Of a stretch of 20,678 nucleotides of DNA, positions 1 to 7,463 are shown piece after piece; the first letter of the stretch is position 1, and each line of letters starts with the position of its first letter. The position numbers and the translations under genes were made by a program. Where the stretch lies: positions 1 to 20,678 of the forward strand of contig CALKAJ010000164.1 of the NCBI GenBank assembly GCA_937983305.1. The letters run 5' to 3'. A model generated the notes under the pieces. That model saw only the letters and a list, made by a program, of their open reading frames with translations, made no database searches and was not told the DNA's origin. The stretch comes from an uncultured Ignavibacteriota bacterium (lineage in GTDB: Bacteria > Bacteroidota > Ignavibacteria > Tepidaquicellales > Tepidaquicellaceae).

Positions 1-55
1 GATACGGCGACCAACGAGATCTACACTCTTTCCCTAAACGACGCTCTTCCGATCT
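1..55 (+). other. Illumina P5 / read-1 sequencing adapter (non-genomic contamination)
   Basis: These bases match the Illumina universal P5 adapter, from GATACGGCGACC through GCTCTTCCGATCT, with only two differences, both C to A (positions 14 and 37). The sequence ends exactly at the GATCT where an insert would begin. Genomic sequence starts at about position 56. The adapter happens to be open in the mutS reading frame, so an automatic gene caller would add 18 false residues (YGDQRDLHSFPKRRSSDL) to the truncated MutS protein. Confidence 0.97.
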
Positions 56-56
56 T

Positions 57-932
57 TATAAGTATGTTAAGCCTCAGGTAAATGATTCAGATAAAATTGA
101 AATTAAAGAAGGAAGGCATCCGGTAATCGAAAGATTACTTTCGGCTGGTGAAAAATATATTGCAAATGATACCTTCGTTGATACGGAATTTAATCAGATT
201 ATTGTGCTTACGGGACCGAATATGTCGGGCAAATCAAGTTATTTGCGTCAAACAGGATTGATTGTACTGCTGTCGCAAATCGGCTGTTTTGTTCCCGCAG
301 AAAGTGCATCCATAGGTATTGTTGATAAAATTTTTACGAGAGTAGGTGCTTCGGATAATATAGCTAAAGGCGAAAGTACATTTCTGGTAGAAATGAACGA
401 AGCCGCTAATATTTTGAATAATGCGACGAATAAATCGCTCCTGCTTCTTGATGAAATCGGAAGGGGAACAAGTACCTATGACGGTATATCCATTGCCTGG
501 GCTATTACGGAATATCTTCACGAGAACGAAAATATCCGCGCTAAAACTCTTTTCGCAACTCATTACCACGAGCTAAACACTTTGGCAGGAATGTACGAAA
601 GAATTAAGAATTACAGAGTCGAAGTAAGGGAATATAATGATAAGGTAATTTTTTTAAGGAAGATAACAGAGGGAACTGCCGACCATAGTTACGGAATTCA
701 GGTTGCTCAGATGGCAGGTCTTCCTGATGCCGTAACCGAGAGAGCAAAAGAAATTCTGAAGTCATTTGAAGCCAAAGAGGCAAAGAAAATGAATAAAGAT
801 GAATTCCAGATTAGTATGTTTGAGCTGACTCTCGATGATAAACTGAGGGAGCTTATATCTAAAGCCGATATTGATAATCTCACACCTATTGAAGCATTAA
901 ATCTGCTCAAAAAAATCAAAGATTCCTTGTAA
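57..932 (+). CDS. mutS: DNA mismatch repair protein MutS, C-terminal ATPase part (5' truncated)
   Basis: MutS recognises mismatched bases in the cytoplasm and uses ATP to license MutL-dependent repair. About 291 of the usual 850-880 residues are visible: the end of the core/clamp region and the complete ABC-type ATPase domain. Counting from position 57, the Walker A motif GPNMSGKS lies at residues 53-60. The signature region (ESTFLVEMNE), the Walker B LLLLDEIGRGTSTYDG and the switch histidine motif ATHYHEL follow in order. The C-terminal helical dimerisation tail ends at the TAA at 930-932. The start codon is missing because the contig begins here. An internal GTG at 204 is only a valine codon inside the Walker A strand, not a real start. 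The frame upstream of position 57 is adapter. The next gene starts 61 nt downstream and is unrelated in function. Confidence 0.96.
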   Translation, partial: YKYVKPQVNDSDKIEIKEGRHPVIERLLSAGEKYIANDTFVDTEFNQIIVLTGPNMSGKSSYLRQTGLIVLLSQIGCFVPAESASIGIVDKIFTRVGASDNIAKGESTFLVEMNEAANILNNATNKSLLLLDEIGRGTSTYDGISIAWAITEYLHENENIRAKTLFATHYHELNTLAGMYERIKNYRVEVREYNDKVIFLRKITEGTADHSYGIQVAQMAGLPDAVTERAKEILKSFEAKEAKKMNKDEFQISMFELTLDDKLRELISKADIDNLTPIEALNLLKKIKDSL

Positions 933-993
933 TTTTTTTATTAGTTTTTTTAGTAAATAAATCTTATCTTGAATTTTAAAAAAAAGGAGAAAA

Positions 994-1524
994 ATGTCAG
1001 ACTTACAAAATAAGTTAAACAAAATCAAAGGAAACGAAAATTTTCTTGAAAAAATTAAAAGATTTATTCCGGGATATGACGGTTATTTAAACAGGGATAA
1101 TTCGAGAGAGCTTGATACACAGCTCAGAAATTTTATTGCGGCAAAACTTGACGGCAATAAAGTAAAAATATCAAACATTACTTTGAATCTTTCCAAAGCG
1201 GGTAAACTTTTTGAAACTCAGGATATTGACAGAGTTGACAAGAAGAACGAAACTGCAATTGCAAAGTTTAAATCAGCGGCAAGAGGTTACAGCGGAGCTT
1301 TTGACATAGTCAAAATCAAAGAAGAAAAACTTGAGCAGATTTACAATTTTGACCTTGCTCTTGTAAATGAAGCAGATACAATTTGTGCTTTGTTTGGTAA
1401 TCTTGAATCGGCTTCCGTTTCCGGTGAGGGAGTTGCCGAAGTTAAAAACAACCTTTTAACCTCGCTCGATTTATTGATTTCGAAATTTGACGAGCGGGAA
1501 CAAATTCTTCGAAATTTAGATTAA
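994..1524 (+). CDS. Conserved helical protein of unknown function, first gene of SPFH/zinc-ribbon cassette
   Basis: This is a 176-residue protein that I cannot assign to a named family. It has no signal peptide, no membrane segment and no cysteine cluster, and looks mostly alpha-helical and cytosolic. Two stretches look like family motifs: IPGYDGYLNRDNSRELDTQL (residues 25-44) and the block around ARGYSGAFDIVKIKEEKLEQ (96-115). The ATG at 994 is supported by a strong AAGGAG four bases upstream (984-989), one of the few clear Shine-Dalgarno sites in the window. It is 61 nt after mutS and 30 nt before the SPFH gene, so it is probably co-transcribed with the latter. In the Bacillus ydjFGHI locus the position next to the SPFH gene group is held by a PspA protein. 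This protein is shorter, and I do not see a PspA-like long coiled coil. A role as a partner of the SPFH protein is inferred from position only. Confidence 0.85.
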   Translation: MSDLQNKLNKIKGNENFLEKIKRFIPGYDGYLNRDNSRELDTQLRNFIAAKLDGNKVKISNITLNLSKAGKLFETQDIDRVDKKNETAIAKFKSAARGYSGAFDIVKIKEEKLEQIYNFDLALVNEADTICALFGNLESASVSGEGVAEVKNNLLTSLDLLISKFDEREQILRNLD

Positions 1525-1554
1525 AATAAAAATTAAAATTAAAAATTATAAAAA

Positions 1555-2565
1555 ATGGCATTAATAGATGTAATACAATTTTTTGATGAAACCGGAAAAG
1601 TAATGGTTCATCGTGAACCGCAGGATGGCTCTGCGGCATATAGACTCGGTACACAGTTGATTGTACAGGAATCACAGGCGGCATTATTTTTCAGAGACGG
1701 AAAAGTTCTTGATATGTTTTCTGCAGGAAGGCATACTCTTACAACAGAAAATATTCCGTTTCTTACCAAATTAATAAGTTTGCCTTTTGGAGGTACTTCT
1801 CCTTTTCAGGCACAGGTATATTTTATTTCTCTGAAAAAATTTATTGACCTTAAATGGGGAACTAAATCTCCGATTAACTTCAGAGACAGTGAGCTTTCTT
1901 TTGTTCAATTGAGAGCATCGGGAAAATTTTCGGTAAGGATTAAGGACCCGAGACTTTTTATGCTCGAATTGGTTTCAACTCAGGGACTTTTCACGACAAA
2001 TGAAATTGAGGATTATTTAAGAGATGCAATAGTTTCAAAACTTAATACACTGCTCGGGCAGAACTTGAAAACCGTATTCGACCTCGGTCAGTTTTATCCG
2101 CAGATAGAAGCCGGAACCAAGGCGGCAGTTACAGATTTCTTCAATTCAATGGGTATTGAATTGACCGATATGATAATTTCCGGAATTGTACCTCCGGAAG
2201 AAGTTCAGGAAAAGATTAACGAGAGAAGTGCAATGGGTGCTGTAGGCGACCTTGATAAATATATGAAATTCAAAGCGGCTCAATCACTTGAGAAAGCGGC
2301 GGAGAATGAAGGTGCAGGCGGAACAGCAGGAATTGGAGCAGGACTTGGTGCAGGGATGATGATGGCAAATATGATGGGACAGGCATTCCAGAATACTCAA
2401 ATGAACCAGCAGGGAAATCAGCAAAGCGGTTCACAGCCTGAGCAAAAAATGTCAGCGGATGAAATTATGAGTACAATCGAGAAACTCGGCAAAATGAAAG
2501 AAATGGGACTGATAACACAGGAAGAATTTGATACAAAGAAAAAAGATTTACTTGCAAAACTTTAA
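1555..2565 (+). CDS. SPFH/Band-7 domain protein with C-terminal SHOCT domain (YdjI-like)
   Basis: This 336-residue protein belongs to the SPFH branch often labelled 'virion core protein' or YdjI-like (Pfam Band_7_1). Such proteins oligomerise at membranes and act as scaffolds. The SPFH fold spans about residues 20-220 (for example FFRDGKVLDMFSAGRHTLTT at 45-64 and the strand around LTDMIISGIVPPEEVQ at 203-218). A charged helix follows (220-250), then a Gly/Met-rich stretch (253-276) and a Gln/Asn-rich linker (278-298). The tail at 301-334 (EKLGKMKEMGLITQEEF) is a typical SHOCT domain, a short helical module associated with oligomerisation. There is no signal peptide or obvious transmembrane helix. 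B. subtilis YdjI-type proteins often end in a zinc ribbon; this one has no cysteine pair at all, while the three next genes all start with one. The ATG lies 30 nt after the previous gene in an AT-rich gap without a clear Shine-Dalgarno site. Confidence 0.9.
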   Translation: MALIDVIQFFDETGKVMVHREPQDGSAAYRLGTQLIVQESQAALFFRDGKVLDMFSAGRHTLTTENIPFLTKLISLPFGGTSPFQAQVYFISLKKFIDLKWGTKSPINFRDSELSFVQLRASGKFSVRIKDPRLFMLELVSTQGLFTTNEIEDYLRDAIVSKLNTLLGQNLKTVFDLGQFYPQIEAGTKAAVTDFFNSMGIELTDMIISGIVPPEEVQEKINERSAMGAVGDLDKYMKFKAAQSLEKAAENEGAGGTAGIGAGLGAGMMMANMMGQAFQNTQMNQQGNQQSGSQPEQKMSADEIMSTIEKLGKMKEMGLITQEEFDTKKKDLLAKL

Positions 2566-2575
2566 ATTTTTTTAG

Positions 2576-3394
2576 ATGGAAGCACTTAAAAGTGATGTAA
2601 TAATTTGTCCGCAGTGTGCAGGAGAGAACAAAATAAATGTTGACGAAAAATTTATTGAATGTACATTTTGCGGCTCTGCAATTTTTGTTGATAAAAGCAA
2701 GGTAGTATCTCACTTTGTTGTAACATCAAATTTTTCGGAGACTGATGCCGTAAATAATTTACGCAGATGGATGGCAGGAAATTTTCAGGTGAAAGATCTT
2801 GATTCGCTTGCAAAAATTACTCAAATAAGTTTCTATTATTTTCCGATGTGGTATTTTAAAGCAAATGTAGGCGGAAGAGATGTGATTTATCTTCAGCCGG
2901 CATCTTCAACTTCAATATCGGAGATTAAGAAAATAAATATTCCCGCCGGAAATCTTAAGGTTTATCATAAAGATGAATTTAAAGACAGCAGCTTTGTTCA
3001 GCCGGATGTATTGCTCGATTCGGCTTTGAGCTGGATGACTCAATCCGGTGTCGGCAAAGAAAGCATAATGGAAGCAAGCATTGTCCATATTCCGTTTTAT
3101 CAGATTTATTATGAATTTGGCGGAAATCAGTTTCTTGCAATGGTAGAAGCTTCTTCCGGTATGGTTTATGCAAATGTATGGCCTGCAAAAAGCGAGGCAC
3201 CTTTCAGAATTATGTTTGCAGTAAGTATAGTTGTGTTTTTTATAATCAGTATTTTATCACTGGTATTGGCTTTTGCAATTGGCGGAAAAGGAGGCGGTGT
3301 GGTTGTTACCGACTTTGGAATCAAGATATTTTTATACGCACTTGCATCAATTCCTTTAATTATAATGGCGTTTTTAATTGCCAAAAAAGTTTAA
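2576..3394 (+). CDS. Zinc-ribbon membrane protein (YdjG-like), first of three paralogues
   Basis: This 272-residue protein has a TFIIB-type zinc ribbon at its N-terminus, with cysteines at 11, 14, 29 and 32 (C-x2-C-x14-C-x2-C). The central soluble region has two similar strand motifs, FYYFPMWYFKANVGG (residues 86-100) and HIPFYQIYYEFGG (171-183). The C-terminus has two transmembrane helices at about 212-236 and 250-269, joined by a Gly-rich loop. The ribbon and central region would therefore sit on the cytoplasmic side. Both central motifs recur in the next gene, so the two are paralogues. It starts 10 nt after the SPFH gene and ends 10 nt before the next zinc-ribbon gene. The order matches the idea of a membrane anchor for the SPFH scaffold, as proposed for B. 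subtilis YdjG. The substrate or signal is unknown. Confidence 0.88.
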   Translation: MEALKSDVIICPQCAGENKINVDEKFIECTFCGSAIFVDKSKVVSHFVVTSNFSETDAVNNLRRWMAGNFQVKDLDSLAKITQISFYYFPMWYFKANVGGRDVIYLQPASSTSISEIKKINIPAGNLKVYHKDEFKDSSFVQPDVLLDSALSWMTQSGVGKESIMEASIVHIPFYQIYYEFGGNQFLAMVEASSGMVYANVWPAKSEAPFRIMFAVSIVVFFIISILSLVLAFAIGGKGGGVVVTDFGIKIFLYALASIPLIIMAFLIAKKV

Positions 3395-3404
3395 ATAATA
3401 AATT

Positions 3405-4547
3405 ATGCAATCATCATCAGCGGAAGCTACAACGCAAGCAATTAAGCTCAAGAAAGAGAAAGTTATAAAGGGTATAACCTGTCCTTCCTGCGGCGGCTCT
3501 CTTGATTTGAAAGAGGGTATGAAAGTTTTTAACTGTCAGTATTGCGGAACACTTTTAAAAGCAAGCGGAGATGCGGGAATATTAAAATATTATGTTCCCA
3601 AAAAACTTAAGAGAGACGATGCCATAAAAAGAACTTTTAACTGGCTTGAGGAAGGAATATCAAAAGCAAAAGATTTGAAAACTCAGTCGAAAGTTGAAGA
3701 TGCCTTTCTGGTTTATATTCCATTCTGGAGAGTCAGAGCAGATGTTGTCGGCTGGGTATTCGGTCAAAAAAAGCAAACTTCGAATAACAGAACAACTTAC
3801 GTTGATAAGGAAGTAAAAATCCAGAATTCTTTTGATACTACAATTGCCGCCTGTGATACTGCAGAGCTTGGAGTGAAAAAGGTAAATCTCGCAGGAGATG
3901 AAATCAAGCCTGTAAATTTTGAAGAGCTTCAAATGGACGGAATGTTATTTAATATAGTTTCATCCGAAAAAGAAATTACTGAAAGGACTTTTGAAAATTT
4001 CAAAACACAGGCAAGGGCAATGGGCAGTCTTGACAGGATTACTTTTGCAAAGTATGATATGGTAAGGGAATCGGTCAGCATTGTTTATTATCCTCTCTGG
4101 GTTGTAAGGTATAATTATAAAAACAGAACATATCAGGTGGTAATAGACGGTGAAGACGGAAGCGTATGTTACGGAAAAGCACCCGGAAGCAATCTCTTCA
4201 GAGCTATTACGGGAATTCTTGGAACGGCGGCAGGAATGTTTCTGGCAACTTTTTTTGAAGTATTTTTATTATTCTCAAAACCGGATAAAGGAACAATTGC
4301 CGTATATATTTTCTGTCTTATAGCCGGAATATTTATAATGAGATGGGCTTATAAGAAATTCCGCTATGGCGGAGAAATCGAAGAAGGAACGGGATTGGTA
4401 AAGGAAGTTCCTCAAAATCTTGTCTCGAAATACGGTTTTACGGTTTCAGATAAAACGGCTGCAACAATGGATACGGCAAAAAATGTTCTCGGAGCAGTTG
4501 CGGTTGGAGGAATATTAGGTTCAATATTAAACAGTAATAAAGATTAA
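3405..4547 (+). CDS. Zinc-ribbon membrane protein, second paralogue
   Basis: This 380-residue protein carries a lysine-rich N-terminal extension and then a zinc ribbon with cysteines at 26, 29, 44 and 47, the same C-x2-C-x14-C-x2-C spacing as its neighbours. The central domain holds FLVYIPFWRVRADVVGW (101-117) and SIVYYPLWVVRYNYKNRTYQ (225-244), which align with the equivalent motifs of the preceding gene product. Two membrane helices follow at about 264-291 and 297-314. After a basic juxtamembrane segment the tail ends in a Gly/Ala-rich hydrophobic stretch (about 358-375) that may lie at the membrane. The family is known only by its zinc ribbon, and no enzyme motif is visible. The gene sits 10 nt after one paralogue and 12 nt before another, so co-expression is very likely. 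Confidence 0.87.
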   Translation: MQSSSAEATTQAIKLKKEKVIKGITCPSCGGSLDLKEGMKVFNCQYCGTLLKASGDAGILKYYVPKKLKRDDAIKRTFNWLEEGISKAKDLKTQSKVEDAFLVYIPFWRVRADVVGWVFGQKKQTSNNRTTYVDKEVKIQNSFDTTIAACDTAELGVKKVNLAGDEIKPVNFEELQMDGMLFNIVSSEKEITERTFENFKTQARAMGSLDRITFAKYDMVRESVSIVYYPLWVVRYNYKNRTYQVVIDGEDGSVCYGKAPGSNLFRAITGILGTAAGMFLATFFEVFLLFSKPDKGTIAVYIFCLIAGIFIMRWAYKKFRYGGEIEEGTGLVKEVPQNLVSKYGFTVSDKTAATMDTAKNVLGAVAVGGILGSILNSNKD

Positions 4548-4559
4548 AAATAAAATTTT

Positions 4560-5171
4560 ATGTTTAAATTAGAAGCAGTAAAATGTAAGAAATGCGGAAG
4601 CGGTCTGCTGGTTGAGCTGAACGATAAAATAACTTATTGTACAAGTTGCGGAAGCGGTTTTGAGTTTATAAATGATGAAATGGTTGATATTGAAATTAAT
4701 TTTGCAGCAGCTTCATTCAGAGACGAAGGAGAATTGATTTATAAACCATTCTGGTTTATTAAAACTCATATAGACATTCTTGAAAGGACAAATACAGGCG
4801 GATTTATTTCCAAAATGTTTGGGAAAGATCAGGATGCATCATTTGATTTGATTTTTTATATTCCCGCTTTTCAATGTCCTTTAGAATCATTGAAATATCT
4901 TGCTCAGTCATTCACGGCTAAAAATCCCGTTGCTTCGCCGCAGAAGTTTAACACAAAACTGACCGGCTTTGTTTACGGAAAAGAGGATGCTAAAAAACTC
5001 TGCGAATTTATTTTAATTTCATTTGAAGCCGAAAAAAGCGATACAATGAAAACATTTAGTTACAGGATAGATTTCAAATCTTTTGAAATTCTCGGTGTTC
5101 CGTTCTATAAGAAAGCAAATAACGTTTTGAAAGACGGAGTGCTTGGAATCGAGTATCAGGATAAACAATGA
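4560..5171 (+). CDS. Soluble zinc-ribbon protein, third paralogue
   Basis: This 203-residue protein has a zinc ribbon with cysteines at 9, 12, 27 and 30, again C-x2-C-x14-C-x2-C. The following domain contains YKPFWFIKTHIDI (61-73) and FYIPAFQ (99-105), reduced versions of the 'xPFW' motifs in the two preceding products. A further ILGVPFYKK lies near residues 177-185. Unlike its paralogues it has no transmembrane segment, so it is probably cytosolic or bound to the membrane complex through partners. Its stop codon overlaps the next start as ATGA (5168-5171), which translationally couples it to a methyltransferase of the glycan cluster. The function is unknown. It may be a soluble subunit of the same SPFH-associated complex. 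Confidence 0.85.
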   Translation: MFKLEAVKCKKCGSGLLVELNDKITYCTSCGSGFEFINDEMVDIEINFAAASFRDEGELIYKPFWFIKTHIDILERTNTGGFISKMFGKDQDASFDLIFYIPAFQCPLESLKYLAQSFTAKNPVASPQKFNTKLTGFVYGKEDAKKLCEFILISFEAEKSDTMKTFSYRIDFKSFEILGVPFYKKANNVLKDGVLGIEYQDKQ

Positions 5172-5959
5172 AATGTAAAATATGCTCTTCCGAAACAGAT
5201 TTTTTTTCGGAAGCGGAAATATTATTCAAATATAAAATTAAGTATTTTAACTGTCCAAATTGCGGCTTTGTTCAAACCGAAGCCCCATACTGGCTTGAGG
5301 AAGCATATTCCAGTGCAATTAATCACAGCGACATAGGTTTATTGAAAAGAAATCTCGATTATACCAGGGCGGCAAAAAATGCTTTAAGCAGGTATTTTAA
5401 GCCGGATTCAAATTTTGTTGATTACGGTGCAGGTTACGGTGTATTTGTCAGAATGATGAGAGATTTTGGATACAGATTTTTCTGGAGCGATAAATTTTGC
5501 GAAAATCTTTTTGCGGCTGAATTTGAATCCGATAAATCCGGTATTGAAAAATTCGATGCTCTGACCGCTTTTGAAGTTTTTGAACATCTTGAAAATCCTG
5601 TCATTGAAGTTGAAGAGATGCTGAAATTTTCGGATAATATTTTTTTCAGTACTTTCCTTTTTCCGGATACAAAGCCAAAGCCGGATGAATGGTGGTATTA
5701 TGCATTAGACCACGGACAGCATCTTTCTCTTTATTCAAGAAAATCACTTGAAGTGCTTGCCGCAAAATTCAATAAGAATTTTTATACTAACGGGAAGAAT
5801 GTACATATTTTTACAAACAGGAAAATGAACGGATTTATATTTAAAATTATTACCTACCCTCTTATTGCAAACTTTTTTAATTTATTCATTACAAGAAAAT
5901 CTTTGCTCGACAGCGATTATAAATTGGTTCTGGAAAAACTAAAAAAATCTAACAGCTAA
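5168..5959 (+). CDS. Class I SAM-dependent methyltransferase with N-terminal zinc-binding motif
   Basis: This 263-residue protein has cysteines at 3, 6, 29 and 32 (C-x2-C-x22-C-x2-C), followed by a class I methyltransferase fold. The SAM-binding motif I is VDYGAGYGVF (84-93), and the post-II acidic/aromatic motif EVFEHLENP is at 136-144. The HGQHLSLYSRKSLE block (182-195) is typical of Methyltransf_23-type enzymes found in glycan loci. Such enzymes methylate sugars of surface polysaccharides or small carriers in the cytoplasm; the exact substrate cannot be read here. It starts inside the stop of the last zinc-ribbon gene (ATGA) and is one base ahead of the flippase start. Its zinc-finger spacing differs from the three preceding genes, so it is not simply another paralogue. 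Confidence 0.87.
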   Translation: MKCKICSSETDFFSEAEILFKYKIKYFNCPNCGFVQTEAPYWLEEAYSSAINHSDIGLLKRNLDYTRAAKNALSRYFKPDSNFVDYGAGYGVFVRMMRDFGYRFFWSDKFCENLFAAEFESDKSGIEKFDALTAFEVFEHLENPVIEVEEMLKFSDNIFFSTFLFPDTKPKPDEWWYYALDHGQHLSLYSRKSLEVLAAKFNKNFYTNGKNVHIFTNRKMNGFIFKIITYPLIANFFNLFITRKSLLDSDYKLVLEKLKKSNS

Positions 5960-5960
5960 A

Positions 5961-7463
5961 TTGGGCATAATCAGAAAACAGGCATTAGGAAATTCGATAT
6001 TTTCATATCTCGGTGTAGTTCTTGGATATGTTAATGTTATATTGCTTTTCCCGGCATTTTTCAGCTCGGAGCAGTTCGGATTGATACAACTGCTTGTCGG
6101 GGTTTCGGTTATTTATGCTTACTCCGGACTCATCGGTCTGCCGAATACTGTCGTAAGATTTTTTCCGTTTTACAAAACCGAAGATAAGTATCACAAAGGT
6201 TTTCTTTCATACGTTTTGGTAATTGGTTTAATGGGACTTATTTTAGCGACTTTACTTTATCTTCTGCTGAGGCAGCCAATTACAAATGCTTATATAGAAA
6301 ATTCGGCTTTATTTGTTGATTATTACTATTACCTGATTCCTCTTTCCGTTTTCACGCTTCTTTTTACTGTACTGGAAGCAATTGCAAGAGCATTATACAG
6401 AACAGTGTTCTCGACTTTTTTAAAGGAAGTCGGGTTGAGAATGTTAACCACGCTTGGTATCGTTTTTTATATTTTTAAAGTTCTGGACTTCCATACTTTT
6501 GTCGTTTACTTTATTTTGATTAATGTTTTAAATGCAATACTTTTACTTTTTCAAATAATATTCTCGGGTGATTTAAAATTTAATTTTGGTTTTAAAGATT
6601 TTAAATTTGAAAAGCTCAAAGAGTTTCTTACATACGGCTCATTCAATTTACTCTCGGGGACAACTATGCTGATTGGGCAGAGGGTTGATGTGCTTATGAT
6701 TGGCTCGATGGTTGGGCTTTCTATCGTTGGTGCGTATTCGCTATACTTCTATGTGGCATCGGTTATATATGTTCCGATGAGAGCAATGTCAAAAATTTCC
6801 GTTTCAATTATTGCGAATTCATTTAAAGAAGGCAATTTATCCCATATAAACGATATTTATAAACGCTCTTCCCTGATACAACTTATTTTCGGGTGTTTAA
6901 TTTATATCGGCGTAATTATCAACAAACACAATCTCTTTTATTTTATTAAGAAACCTGAGTATATAGAGAATTTCGGTATTTTTTATTTTGTCGGGCTTGC
7001 AATTCTGATTGATATTTCTGTTGGTTTGAATTCGGAGATTATCGTTAATTCAAAGTGGTATAAATACGATTCGTTTTTTAATGTAATTCTTTTGCTTGTC
7101 AGTATTGCGGCAAACTATTTACTGATACCTCTTTTTGGCGGAGTCGGTGCGGCTATGGCAGCAACTATATCCTTCTTCACTTTCAATTTCCTGAAATGGA
7201 TTTTCATTTCAATGAAGCTGAAAATGCAGCCGTTGAATTATAAACAGCTGATTGTAATATTGATTGCAATACTGAGTTTTATTCCGGGCTATTATCTGCC
7301 TGTTATTGATAATATTTATATTGATATTATTTACAGAAGTACGATTGTAACAGTAATATACGGTTTACTGATAGTTATATTTAAGGTTTCGGGTGATTTA
7401 AACGAAAGAGTAATTGTATATAAAAATCTGGTTTTTGATAAGTTAAAATTTCCGGGAAAATGA
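5961..7463 (+). CDS. Wzx-like oligosaccharide flippase (MOP superfamily)
   Basis: This 500-residue, very hydrophobic protein has about 12-14 predicted membrane helices, the usual size and layout of Wzx/RfbX-type lipid-linked oligosaccharide flippases. The N-terminus (LGNSIFSYLGVVLGYVNVIL) and the mid-protein segment GSFNLLSGTTMLIGQRVDVL match the pattern of the family's first helices in each half. It would move undecaprenyl-linked repeat units across the inner membrane. The start appears to be TTG at 5961: it sits directly after the previous stop and no in-frame ATG lies close by. There is no clear Shine-Dalgarno site. The stop overlaps the next glycosyltransferase start (ATGA, 7460-7463). 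No Wzy polymerase or initiating sugar-phosphate transferase is seen in the window. Confidence 0.88.
   Translation: MGIIRKQALGNSIFSYLGVVLGYVNVILLFPAFFSSEQFGLIQLLVGVSVIYAYSGLIGLPNTVVRFFPFYKTEDKYHKGFLSYVLVIGLMGLILATLLYLLLRQPITNAYIENSALFVDYYYYLIPLSVFTLLFTVLEAIARALYRTVFSTFLKEVGLRMLTTLGIVFYIFKVLDFHTFVVYFILINVLNAILLLFQIIFSGDLKFNFGFKDFKFEKLKEFLTYGSFNLLSGTTMLIGQRVDVLMIGSMVGLSIVGAYSLYFYVASVIYVPMRAMSKISVSIIANSFKEGNLSHINDIYKRSSLIQLIFGCLIYIGVIINKHNLFYFIKKPEYIENFGIFYFVGLAILIDISVGLNSEIIVNSKWYKYDSFFNVILLLVSIAANYLLIPLFGGVGAAMAATISFFTFNFLKWIFISMKLKMQPLNYKQLIVILIAILSFIPGYYLPVIDNIYIDIIYRSTIVTVIYGLLIVIFKVSGDLNERVIVYKNLVFDKLKFPGK

Noticed and set aside
204..932. A complete small ATPase gene starting at GTG 204
   Set aside because: The frame is open upstream with MutS sequence (positions 57-203), and the GTG encodes a valine within the Walker A strand. 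It is the end of a truncated mutS.
933..993. Terminator after mutS or promoter for the SPFH cassette
   Set aside because: There are T- and A-runs but no hairpin, and only a partial -7 match (TATCTTGA at 965-972), which is too weak to call.
1555..2565. Reading the SPFH gene as viral because the family is often named 'virion core protein'
   Set aside because: The family name is historical. No phage structural, integrase or lysis gene is nearby, and the gene sits in a chromosomal cassette next to mutS.
3178..3468. Plus-strand open frame overlapping two zinc-ribbon genes
   Set aside because: It lies in a different frame across the end of one gene and the start of the next, with an arginine/lysine/cysteine-rich composition typical of out-of-frame reading.
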